Assembly: GCA_015486505.1 (NCBI GenBank)
Contig: WFRP01000182.1
Span: 1-18,362 of the forward strand
Direction of reading: 5' to 3'
DNA: 18,362 nucleotides
DNA from: Pseudomonadota bacterium
GTDB lineage: Bacteria; Desulfobacterota; Anaeroferrophillalia; Anaeroferrophillales; Tharpellaceae
The notes under the pieces are model-generated. The model was given only the letters and a program-made list of their open reading frames with translations, was not told the origin of the DNA and did no database searches. This document shows positions 1-6,385 of this stretch, piece by piece; positions within the stretch are counted from its first letter, which is position 1, and each line of letters opens with the position of its first letter. A program made the translations under genes and the position numbers.

Positions 1-131
1 AAATAACCTGTAAGGTACTAATGCGGGAACTTATCCCGCAACCCAATTGGGCCTTTGCGGCCCGCAAATAAGTACTCTTATCAGAACATTTCTTGTTTTT
101 TTGAACAAGAAATAACCTGTAAGGTACTAAT
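1..131. repeat. Tandem structured repeat, left array (copy A)
   Basis: Bases 1-18 are the tail of one unit and 19-127 a complete 109-bp unit; the next TAAT (128-131) overlaps the ftsZ stop codon by one base. The unit holds three inverted repeats. The first is GCGGGA/TCCCGC near 23-39. The second is GGGCC/GGCCC near 49-63. The third is a long imperfect hairpin, about 71-128, whose base is AGTAC/GTACT and whose tip is ATTTCTTGTT/AACAAGAAAT. The same family is at 4601-5014 and 18061-18362, in the same orientation. It lies just past the ftsZ stop, so it would form the 3' end of the cluster transcript. No hairpin is followed by a run of U on the minus strand, so a classical intrinsic terminator is not evident. 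The function is unknown. Confidence 0.9.
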
Positions 132-1441
132 CAGTCGAGCTGACGGCGGATGAAGGTCGGGATTTCGATGTCATCGATACCGCCGGAAAACTCGGTTTCG
201 GAGCCGACTACTTTTTTCATCATCTGAGGAATATCCTGAATATCATCTAATTTGAGATCGTAAGATTTGCCGTCGTAATCGGCGCGATTGCCGCTGTCAA
301 CCGCCTCCAAACCCCGGGCTTTGGCCGCGGCTTCTTCCTGCCGGGCCTGAAAAGCGGGACGGTCATAATTTTCGCGGCGCGCCGCGGCGGTGCCGATCGG
401 ATATTTGCCGCCTAAGCCCAATCCGGGACCGCGCACAGCGCTGCTTCGCACCGTGGCACTAACGGTCGCAGCATGGCTCTGAACCGAATCAAAACCGGTG
501 GCGATCACCGTAATCCGCAAATTATCACCGAGAGAATCATCGAGGACCACCCCGAAGATAACATCGGCGTCTTCGTGGGTCTCTTCCTGAATCAGGCTCG
601 CGGCTTCGTCAATTTCATGCAGGGTTAACTCTGAAGCGGCGGTGAAATTGATAATAACACCACGGGCGCCCTGAATACTTAAATCCTCGAGCAGGGGTGA
701 AGCGATAGCCAGCTGCGCGGCTTCCAGAGCCCGGTTCTCTCCGCTGGCCATACCGGTACCCATTAAGGCCATACCGGTATTACCCATAATCGTTTTCACA
801 TCCTGAAAATCAAGATTGATCTGGCCGTGAACATTAATCAAATCAGAGACACTGCGCACCGCCTGCAAAAGCACATCATCGGCCGTCTTGAAAGCATCGA
901 CCGCGGTCGTATCCTTGCTGACGGTATTAAGCAAACGCTGATTCGGAATCGTAATCAGCGCGTCAACGTTCTCGCGTAATTTCTCCAGACCCGCTTCCGC
1001 TATCCGCATCTTTTTCTTGCCTTCGAAATTAAACGGCTTGGTTGCGACCCCGATTACCAAAGCCCCGGACTCACGCGCGAGCCGGGCCACCACCGGTGCG
1101 CCGCCGGTTCCGGTACCGCCGCCCATCCCGGCGGTCACAAAAACCATATCCGAGCCACTGATCAACTCGGTAATCTGATCGGCATCTTCAAGCGCCGCAC
1201 TGCTGCCGATATCCGGATTGGCCCCGGCCCCCAGGCCTTTGGTCATCCGGCTGCCGAGTTGCACTTTCACCGGCGCCTGGGAGGCCTTCAAAGCCTGAGC
1301 ATCGGTATTAGCAACGATAAAATCAACCCCTTCCAGACCTGACATAATCATATTGTTAACCGCGTTGCCGCCACCGCCGCCAACGCCGATTACCTTAATT
1401 TCAGCTGCCAGGTTTCCGCTTTCTTCAAATTCAAACGTCAT
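131..1441 (-). CDS. ftsZ: Cell division protein FtsZ
   Basis: Tubulin-like GTPase that polymerises into the cytokinetic ring at midcell. The ATG at 1441 gives 436 residues and has a purine-rich GGGGGAGAG upstream; an upstream extension to 1516 is open but unrelated to FtsZ. Seen in the protein: the N-terminal GGGGGNAV nucleotide loop (about 21-28), the tubulin signature GGGTGTG (107-113), and the T7 synergy loop NLDFQD (209-214), which supplies the catalytic aspartates. A variable linker runs from about 320 to 420, and the conserved C-terminal peptide DIEIPTFIRRQ (about 424-434) is the expected docking site for FtsA. It is the last gene of the cluster, 98 bp after ftsA. That gap holds a hairpin and a possible weak promoter, so ftsZ may be partly uncoupled from the operon. 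The identification is certain; the exact start is very likely. Confidence 0.98.
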   Translation of the reverse strand: MTFEFEESGNLAAEIKVIGVGGGGGNAVNNMIMSGLEGVDFIVANTDAQALKASQAPVKVQLGSRMTKGLGAGANPDIGSSAALEDADQITELISGSDMVFVTAGMGGGTGTGGAPVVARLARESGALVIGVATKPFNFEGKKKMRIAEAGLEKLRENVDALITIPNQRLLNTVSKDTTAVDAFKTADDVLLQAVRSVSDLINVHGQINLDFQDVKTIMGNTGMALMGTGMASGENRALEAAQLAIASPLLEDLSIQGARGVIINFTAASELTLHEIDEAASLIQEETHEDADVIFGVVLDDSLGDNLRITVIATGFDSVQSHAATVSATVRSSAVRGPGLGLGGKYPIGTAAARRENYDRPAFQARQEEAAAKARGLEAVDSGNRADYDGKSYDLKLDDIQDIPQMMKKVVGSETEFSGGIDDIEIPTFIRRQLD

Positions 1442-1486
1442 CGCTCTCTCCCCCTGTCTAAAAGTTACCCGAACCCTAAAAAAACC

Positions 1487-1532
1487 AATATATTTCCAAC
1501 AAATCCCGGTACACACTAACCGGAATTTGTTT
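1487..1532 (-). promoter_or_regulatory. ftsA-ftsZ intergenic hairpin and weak -10-like box
   Basis: In the 98-bp ftsA-ftsZ gap an inverted repeat pairs 1498-1509 with about 1521-1532 (AACAAATTCCGG with CCGGGATTTGTT on the coding strand, one G-U pair, loop about 11). Just downstream on the coding strand is TATATT (1492-1487), five of six matches to a -10 box, but the hexamer 17 bp upstream is a poor -35. The U run is not directly against the stem, so terminator function is doubtful. It could be an mRNA processing or stability element, or part of a weak ftsZ promoter. The hairpin is seen in the sequence; the role is speculation. Confidence 0.4.
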
Positions 1533-1539
1533 GTTTTTC

Positions 1540-2763
1540 CTAAAAGAAATCTTTCAGCCAGTCCCCGAGTTTACCGAACCAACTCCCGACCTCCATACCC
1601 TTCGAGCCCCGGCGGCCGGAATTTTCTTCCTGGGCCGCATATTTCAACAAACCGATGGCGGTCGCGAAAACCGGGCTGTTGACCGCCTCGAAACCGCCGC
1701 CCTGAGCCGCGGGAAAACCAACCCGGGCCTGCAGTTCAAAAACTTTTTCCGCCAGTTCGGCGGTTCCCGGCAACAGCACCGAACCGCCGGTCACCACCAC
1801 CCCGGAAACCACCTGATCATAAACGCCGGATTTATGCAGTTCGCGATTGGCAAGTTCGAAAATCTCTTCGATCCGGGGCTCAATAATTTCCCCCAGGATC
1901 TGTCGCGGCAGTTTCCGCGGCGGCCGGCCGCCGACACTGGGAACCTCAATCGTCTCGTCCTGGCCGGCAATATGCCTGGTCGTGCAGCCATATTGCCGTT
2001 TAATCTTCTCCGCCGCTTCCATCGGCGTCCTGAGACCGATGGCGATATCATTGCTGACCTGATTGCCGCCTAAAGGCAGAGACGCGGTATGGGAAATTGT
2101 ACCTTCAACAAATACCGCGATATCGGTGGTGCCGCCACCGATATCGACCAGAACCACCCCTAATTCGCGCTCTTCCGGGGTTAATACGGCCAGACTTGAA
2201 GCCAACTGTTGCAAAACAACACCTCTGACATCAAGTCCGGCCCGGTTACAGCAGCGATAGATATTCTGCAATGAGGCCGCGGCCGCCGTAACTATATGAA
2301 CGTCAACCTCAAGCCTGACCCCGGACATTCCGACCGGGTCGACCACCCCTTCCTGATCATCGAGAAAAAACTGCTGCGGAATCGTATCGATCACTTCACG
2401 ATCCAGCGGAATAGCAACCGCCCGGGCGGCATCAAGAACCTGATCAACATCAGTCTGACTGACCTCCCGTTCTTTAACGCCGATAATCCCGTGACTGTTC
2501 ATCCCCTTAAGATGGCTGCCGGCGATTCCGGTCTGCACAGCCTTAATTTTATGGCCACTGATCTTTTCCGCCTCGGTCACGGCCTGGCGAATCGAAGCGA
2601 CCGTGGAATCAAGATTAACGACAATGCCTTTGCGCAAACCGGCAGATGGGGCCGTACCGACTCCAACAATTTCGAAGCCCGACTCGCCCTGAACCCCGAC
2701 TAAAACACAGGTTTTGGTGGTCCCGAGATCAAGGCTGACAAACATCTGTTCACTTTTGGCCAT
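1540..2763 (-). CDS. ftsA: Cell division protein FtsA
   Basis: Actin-like ATPase that anchors FtsZ filaments to the inner membrane and recruits later division proteins. The actin/Hsp70 fold signatures are visible: phosphate loop 1 SLDLGTTKT near the N-terminus, phosphate loop 2 VDIGGGTTDIAV in the middle, and the adenosine motif VVVTGGSVLLPG near residue 325. The C-terminus GSWFGKLGDWLKDFF is the amphipathic membrane-targeting helix. The ATG at 2763 is preferred (407 residues) because an AGAGG lies about 9 bases upstream. An in-frame ATG at 2784 would add seven residues but has no ribosome binding site. It follows ftsQ closely and precedes ftsZ, the standard order. Family length is about 400-420 residues. 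Confidence 0.97.
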   Translation of the reverse strand: MAKSEQMFVSLDLGTTKTCVLVGVQGESGFEIVGVGTAPSAGLRKGIVVNLDSTVASIRQAVTEAEKISGHKIKAVQTGIAGSHLKGMNSHGIIGVKEREVSQTDVDQVLDAARAVAIPLDREVIDTIPQQFFLDDQEGVVDPVGMSGVRLEVDVHIVTAAAASLQNIYRCCNRAGLDVRGVVLQQLASSLAVLTPEERELGVVLVDIGGGTTDIAVFVEGTISHTASLPLGGNQVSNDIAIGLRTPMEAAEKIKRQYGCTTRHIAGQDETIEVPSVGGRPPRKLPRQILGEIIEPRIEEIFELANRELHKSGVYDQVVSGVVVTGGSVLLPGTAELAEKVFELQARVGFPAAQGGGFEAVNSPVFATAIGLLKYAAQEENSGRRGSKGMEVGSWFGKLGDWLKDFF

Positions 2764-2788
2764 TCTTCTTTGCCTCTGCTCCATCTAA

Positions 2789-3667
2789 CTACCGGGGCTG
2801 CCGTAATCCGGCAACCACCGAATAGTCTCCGGCACAATCAAAATATTTCACCGTTAGCGCCCGCTTTCCTAAAACCTTAAGCACCTCTTGCCAGCGCTCA
2901 AGACGTTCGTTATAATTTGCAAAACCCAATTGCAGCTCCCAGTTTCTGCCGGTCGTAAATATATTCAAGCCACAGGCCTCATCCATAACAATCTGTGCGA
3001 TTTTTTCCGGAAGCCGCGGTCGCTGCCGCTGCCAGATTTTCAATAAATCAGTCGCTTTCCGCAATAATCCCCGCCAAACCTGCGGCCGTTTTTGCCATTC
3101 CGCCAGACTGACCCCGCTGATCAGCGGAAAATCCAGTTTTTCCGTTTTCGGCACCGGAGCGATCACCAGCCCCTCGCTGTCAACCAGGTAGAGATCATCC
3201 AGATAAAGCATAGCGACCGGCTGCCTCTCTTTTATCACTATCTGCAGACGATCCGGCAGCCGGCGGCTGATTATCGCCTGCCGCACAAACGGCAGGGCCG
3301 TAATCCGCTGCCGGGCCCGGCTTAACGAAAAAGTAAAGATCAATTGCCGCGAATCCAGGTTTAAGGCGTTAATTATTTCCGCCCGTTGACAACGATGGTT
3401 GCCTTCAATTATTATCTCTTTAACCAGAAAACTGTTTTTCGCCTTCAACCAGTTATCCGCGTCTGCCAACAGCGTCGGCATCCAGAGCCAGAACGCCCCG
3501 CTGATTAAACCGAGCAAACAGACCATCGCCACCGGCAAAATCAATTTTCGACTACTGCCTTTATCGCCACTTAACTTACGGGCCCGGCGAATATCCTGAC
3601 GCAGGTTGCCCGGGCGCGGACGCCGGGCCGCTTTTTTTTTAGAACGGCGCCAGATCAAGACCGGCAC
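2789..3667 (-). CDS. ftsQ: Cell division protein FtsQ
   Basis: Bitopic inner-membrane division protein that links FtsB/FtsL and the septal synthase to the early ring. The 292-residue product has a very basic cytoplasmic N-terminus (about 1-42, rich in K and R), one membrane segment (about 41-63), then a periplasmic POTRA domain starting near FLVKEIIIEGN (80-90) and the FtsQ/DivIB beta domain. The likely start is GTG at 3667, inside the end of ddl (29-bp overlap). No clear Shine-Dalgarno sequence is seen, so the start is uncertain. A run of nine A on the coding strand (3640-3632) encodes three lysines of the N-terminus and is a possible slippage site. Similarity over the body is typical of deltaproteobacterial FtsQ. 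Confidence 0.93.
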   Translation of the reverse strand: MPVLIWRRSKKKAARRPRPGNLRQDIRRARKLSGDKGSSRKLILPVAMVCLLGLISGAFWLWMPTLLADADNWLKAKNSFLVKEIIIEGNHRCQRAEIINALNLDSRQLIFTFSLSRARQRITALPFVRQAIISRRLPDRLQIVIKERQPVAMLYLDDLYLVDSEGLVIAPVPKTEKLDFPLISGVSLAEWQKRPQVWRGLLRKATDLLKIWQRQRPRLPEKIAQIVMDEACGLNIFTTGRNWELQLGFANYNERLERWQEVLKVLGKRALTVKYFDCAGDYSVVAGLRQPR

Positions 3668-4568
3668 CTTGCAGCATACAATCTATCAAGGCCACAAAAT
3701 CCATCCCCGCAGCTTCCGCCGCCTGCGGCAGGAGACTGGTTTCAGTCATTCCCGGAATTGTATTAATCTCAATTACATAAGGCCGATTTGCCATATCCAG
3801 CCGAAAATCAACCCGCACGGCTCCGCGCTCACAGCCCAGAGCCCGGGCGCTGGCCAGCGCCAGATCCTTAACCTTATGTTCAATCGCCCCATCCAGCGGG
3901 GCCGGAACCAGATATTCGGAAAAACCTTTGGTATATTTCGCCTGATAATCATAAACTCCGCCCCGGGCCCGAATTTCAATCAGCGGCAGGGCTTCGCCGT
4001 GTAAGACCGCCGCGGTTAATTCGATTCCGGGGATATAGTTCTCAATCATAACCTGCGGGCTTAATTTGCGGGCTTTAAGCAGAGCCGGTTTCAGATCAGC
4101 GGCATCGGTCACGATACTCATACCCAGACTTGAACCTTCAGCCACCGGTTTTACCACCAGCGGATAACCGCCCGCCGGCACCGCGACTTCGCCGTCACTA
4201 TCCGCGGGTACGGTGTAGTCGGGTGTCATAATCTCATGCGAAAGCAGAATTCTTTTGGTCATAACCTTATTCATAGCAATACTGCTGGCCATAACCCCGG
4301 GGCCGGTATAGGGGATTTTCAGATATTCAAGACCGCCCTGAATAGTGCCGTCTTCTCCATAAGCGCCGTGCAGGGCAATAAAGACAACTTCAATCTGCGC
4401 CGCTTTGAGCCGCGCAAAAACATCCCGGTCTACATCAATAAGGGAAACCATAAAGCCCAATTCCTGCAGGGCGAGGCCGACGGCCTTTCCGCTTTTCAGA
4501 GAAACTTCGCGTTCAGCTGAAAACCCGCCATAAAGCACAGCCACCTTGGTTCCCGGCGCAAATTTCAT
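3639..4568 (-). CDS. ddl: D-alanine--D-alanine ligase
   Basis: ATP-grasp ligase that joins two D-alanines to give the dipeptide added by MurF. The ATG at 4568 gives 309 residues, the usual DdlB length, and sits five bases after a strong GGAGG. The open frame continues to 4631, but that part is translated from the intergenic repeat and is not native. Visible motifs: LHGAYGEDG (66-74), VVKPVAEGSSLGMS (138-151), the omega-loop YDYQAKY (206-212), and the Mg/ATP motif EINTIPGMT (267-275). The omega-loop tyrosine is the type seen in D-Ala-D-Ala enzymes; D-lactate (vancomycin-resistance) ligases differ there. It overlaps ftsQ by 29 bases, and its stop codon TAA lies at the start of a run of nine A. 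Confidence 0.97.
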   Translation of the reverse strand: MKFAPGTKVAVLYGGFSAEREVSLKSGKAVGLALQELGFMVSLIDVDRDVFARLKAAQIEVVFIALHGAYGEDGTIQGGLEYLKIPYTGPGVMASSIAMNKVMTKRILLSHEIMTPDYTVPADSDGEVAVPAGGYPLVVKPVAEGSSLGMSIVTDAADLKPALLKARKLSPQVMIENYIPGIELTAAVLHGEALPLIEIRARGGVYDYQAKYTKGFSEYLVPAPLDGAIEHKVKDLALASARALGCERGAVRVDFRLDMANRPYVIEINTIPGMTETSLLPQAAEAAGMDFVALIDCMLQGAGLDLAPF

Positions 4569-4723
4569 CATCTCCTCCCTGCAGTTTTTTTCGATCATAT
4601 TACTAATGCGGGAACAGCTCCCGCAACCCAAACGGAGCCTTTTCGGCCCGTACCCGGGGGCAATCCGATGGTCGCAAATAAGGGCACTTATCAGAACATT
4701 TTCTTGTTTTTACAGTTGGAAAA

Positions 4724-4980
4724 AACTGTCGGTAACTATTCAGCCAAATTTTACCCCCCCACCTTCCGGAGGGGGCGGGGGTGGTTTTTCATAAGCGGTT
4801 GCGGAAACGATTTCGTTGTTTTTCGGAAGCGAGCGGGGGCCCATTAGCATTGCAACTGTTTGAGCGTAAGCGAGTTTTGCAAGGCGGGCGCAGCGCGCGT
4901 AAGGAAAAACAGAAATCTTAACGCCTAGCGAAGAAAAACCGCGCCCGACCCCGGATTCGGCTGAAGAGTTACAACTGTCG
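4724..4980. mobile_element. MITE-like non-autonomous insertion with 8-bp target duplication
   Basis: The element runs from 4732 to 4972 (241 bp). Its ends are inverted: GTAACTATTCAGCCAAAT from the left and GTAACTCTTCAGCCGAAT from the right, 16 of 18 matching. It is flanked by the perfect direct repeat AACTGTCG at 4724-4731 and 4973-4980. GTAA-starting termini and an 8-bp target duplication are hallmarks of the IS66 family, so it is probably an IS66-mobilised miniature element; that link is from family knowledge, not a match. There is no open reading frame of note inside. It contains a C-run/G-run hairpin followed by TTTTT (4759-4789, plus strand) and a small palindrome AACGATTTCGTT (4806-4817). 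Removing it plus one duplication restores a normal repeat unit. Confidence 0.85.
4759..4789 (+). terminator. Terminator-like hairpin inside the MITE
   Basis: CCACC (4759-4763) pairs with GGTGG (4780-4784), followed directly by TTTTT (4785-4789), giving an intrinsic-terminator shape for plus-strand transcription, away from the genes here. A run of seven C precedes the stem and two G5 runs (4771-4775, 4777-4781) lie inside it. It could act as a barrier to antisense transcription, or simply be part of the element's structure. Activity is untested. Confidence 0.35.
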
Positions 4981-5010
4981 AAAAAAAACCAGAAAATAAC
5001 CTGTAAGCCC

Positions 5011-5934
5011 TTAATAAATCCTGATTTCCGGCTCTAAAACAACCCCGAAACGCTGCCGGACGCGCTCCTGCATTTTTACCATTAACTCTTTAATATCTTG
5101 ACTGTGCGCGCCTTTTTCGGCCACGATCACATTGGCGTGCTGCGCAGCAACCTGAGCCCCGCCGCAGGTTAAACCTTTACAGCCGGCTTTATCCAGCAAA
5201 CGGGCGGCATAATCACCTGCCGGGTTCTTGAAAACCGAACCGGCATTGCGGCCCGCCGGCAGCCGCTGCCGGCGTTTATGGTTAATCTCCGCAATTTTTT
5301 CCGCGACCTTGCCGGCATCCGTCCGCGGCAAATGAAACCAGGCTTTAATAACAATATCATTATCCTTAAGGCCGCCGTTACGATAAACCGGATTAAGCTC
5401 CGCCCGCGCCAAACAAAGCAACTCTGTCCCGCGCCACAGGCTGACCCTGGAAAGATAATCGTAAATCGTAACGCCGTAGGCCCCGGCATTCATCGCCAGA
5501 GCTCCGCCGAGGGTACCGGGAATCCCGGCAAGATTTTCCCAGCCGGAGTAGCCGCCGGTAAGACTTAATTGAACCAGCGCCGCCAGGCGCACAGCGCTTC
5601 CCGCCTGAATCATAACCGAATCATTATCGGAACCGATAATTTTATAATCCTGAAAGCCCTGATCCAAACTGATTACGACTCTATCCTGAATCCCGCCATC
5701 GGCAATCAGCAGATTACTGCCGCCGCCGAGAATCATAAATTCAAGTCCAAGCCGGGTCAGGTTTTTTAACGCCAGTTCAAGTTCGGTCAAAGTCCGCGGC
5801 TGCAAAAAAACCGCCGCCGGTCCGCCGGTTTTAAGCGCGGTTTTCGGGGCCAGGGCTTCATTTTCAAACATAAATCCGCCAAGTTCATTTTTCAGCGCGG
5901 ATTTTTGCTCAGGTTTTATCAAAGAACTCTCCAT
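5011..5934 (-). CDS. murB: UDP-N-acetylenolpyruvoylglucosamine reductase MurB
   Basis: FAD-dependent, NADPH-using enzyme that reduces UDP-GlcNAc-enolpyruvate to UDP-MurNAc, the second committed step of precursor synthesis in the cytoplasm. Visible: the FAD-binding GGGSNLL (70-76), AGIPGTLGGALAMNAGAYG (136-154), the active-site serine in AGSVFKNP (S233), and the C-terminal EPEIRI with the catalytic glutamate. The compact 307-residue form and AGSVFKNP resemble the type II (Bacillus/Thermotoga-like) MurB. Where many MurB proteins have a YR-x-S motif, this one reads VYRNGG, lacking the serine. The start at 5934 has AGAGGA almost touching the ATG; an in-frame ATG at 5871 after GGCGGA is an alternative giving 286 residues. 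The stop codon overlaps repeat copy B. Confidence 0.96.
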   Translation of the reverse strand: MESSLIKPEQKSALKNELGGFMFENEALAPKTALKTGGPAAVFLQPRTLTELELALKNLTRLGLEFMILGGGSNLLIADGGIQDRVVISLDQGFQDYKIIGSDNDSVMIQAGSAVRLAALVQLSLTGGYSGWENLAGIPGTLGGALAMNAGAYGVTIYDYLSRVSLWRGTELLCLARAELNPVYRNGGLKDNDIVIKAWFHLPRTDAGKVAEKIAEINHKRRQRLPAGRNAGSVFKNPAGDYAARLLDKAGCKGLTCGGAQVAAQHANVIVAEKGAHSQDIKELMVKMQERVRQRFGVVLEPEIRIY

Positions 5935-5938
5935 TCCT

Positions 5939-6289
5939 CTAAGGAATTATTTTCAGCAGGTCGATAACTTTCCTGACCCCTTCAACCCGGGCGGCAACCG
6001 CAATCACACGGTTTTCCATATTCGCGGAGCGCACCCGGCCCTGCAGGGTCACTTCCCCCTGATAAACGTCAACATCAATTCCGATAACTTCCCCCCCCAG
6101 CATCTCGGTCAGACGGGCCTTGACTTTGGTTGAAATCAGGGCATCATCACAAACCATTCCCGCGGAACGGCCCCCCGGAGTCGTGCAGGCTGAGCTTAAA
6201 ATCAAAAGTAGAAGGGCAAAAACTATCGGCAAACTTAAAGATTCCCGCCGGTTTCCGCGGCTTGACCCGAAAGATGATTCTCCAGACAT
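5939..6289 (-). CDS. BON-domain lipoprotein-like envelope protein
   Basis: Small exported protein of 116 residues from the ATG at 6289 (a TTG at 6304 is also open). Residues about 20-35 form a hydrophobic signal ending in LSSAC, a near-lipobox with S instead of the usual L at -3, so lipidation at C35 is probable but not certain. The remainder (about 46-116) fits a single BON domain: a helix with DALISTKVKARL, then strands IDVDVYQGEVTLQGRV and a second helix ending in VEGVRKVIDLLKI. BON domains occur in OsmY- and DolP-type periplasmic proteins that bind phospholipid membranes. It lies between murC and murB, ends five bases before murB and is co-directional, so it should be co-transcribed. A role in envelope stability or septal outer membrane is inference. 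It is not a standard dcw gene. Confidence 0.85.
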   Translation of the reverse strand: MSGESSFGSSRGNRRESLSLPIVFALLLLILSSACTTPGGRSAGMVCDDALISTKVKARLTEMLGGEVIGIDVDVYQGEVTLQGRVRSANMENRVIAVAARVEGVRKVIDLLKIIP

Positions 6290-6339
6290 AATCTTCGCTT
6301 CCAAGTAACTGTTCTTAATTTGCCGGAATGGCCGATGTT

Positions 6340-6373
6340 TTCATCTGTGTCTATCCGCGTTCATCTGTGGTTT
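6340..6373. repeat. Decamer tandem repeat upstream of BON gene
   Basis: In the 96-bp gap between murC and the BON gene there are three consecutive 10-bp units: TTCATCTGTG (6340-6349), TCTATCCGCG (6350-6359), TTCATCTGTG (6360-6369), followed by GTTT. On the coding strand this reads as repeated ACAGATGA-type words. It resembles short dispersed intergenic repeats met in many environmental bacterial genomes, from memory and unchecked. The 10-bp period is that of one helical turn, so a protein-binding array is another possibility. Confidence 0.6.
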
Positions 6374-6385
6374 GACCAAAAAAAT

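Larger units (their letters stand above)
4601..5014. repeat. Structured repeat copy B, split by an insertion
   Basis: The ddl-murB gap is one unit of the repeat family found at both window ends. The left part (4604-4723) has GCGGGA/TCCCGC, the GGGCC-type stem with one mismatch, a 24-bp extra module (4651-4674, also in the copy at 18107-18131), and the left arm of the long hairpin. The right arm resumes at about 4981-5014 and ends on the murB stop codon (5011-5013). The base of the long hairpin is AGGGC (4681-4685) paired with GCCCT (5007-5011), whereas other copies have AGTAC/GTACT, so both arms changed together. A 241-bp insertion at 4732-4972 separates the arms. The unit ends about 30 bp before the ddl start, so it forms part of the ddl leader. 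Confidence 0.85.

Noticed and set aside
1..130. Intrinsic terminator after ftsZ
   Set aside because: The hairpins are stable, but none is followed by a U run on the minus strand; termination could still occur here by another route.
1442..1516. FtsZ N-terminal extension of 25 residues
   Set aside because: It runs through the intergenic hairpin, and the ATG at 1441 has its own purine-rich binding site and begins the conserved protein.
4569..4631. Ddl N-terminal extension starting at 4631
   Set aside because: The added residues come from repeat copy B; the ATG at 4568 has a strong GGAGG and gives the family length.
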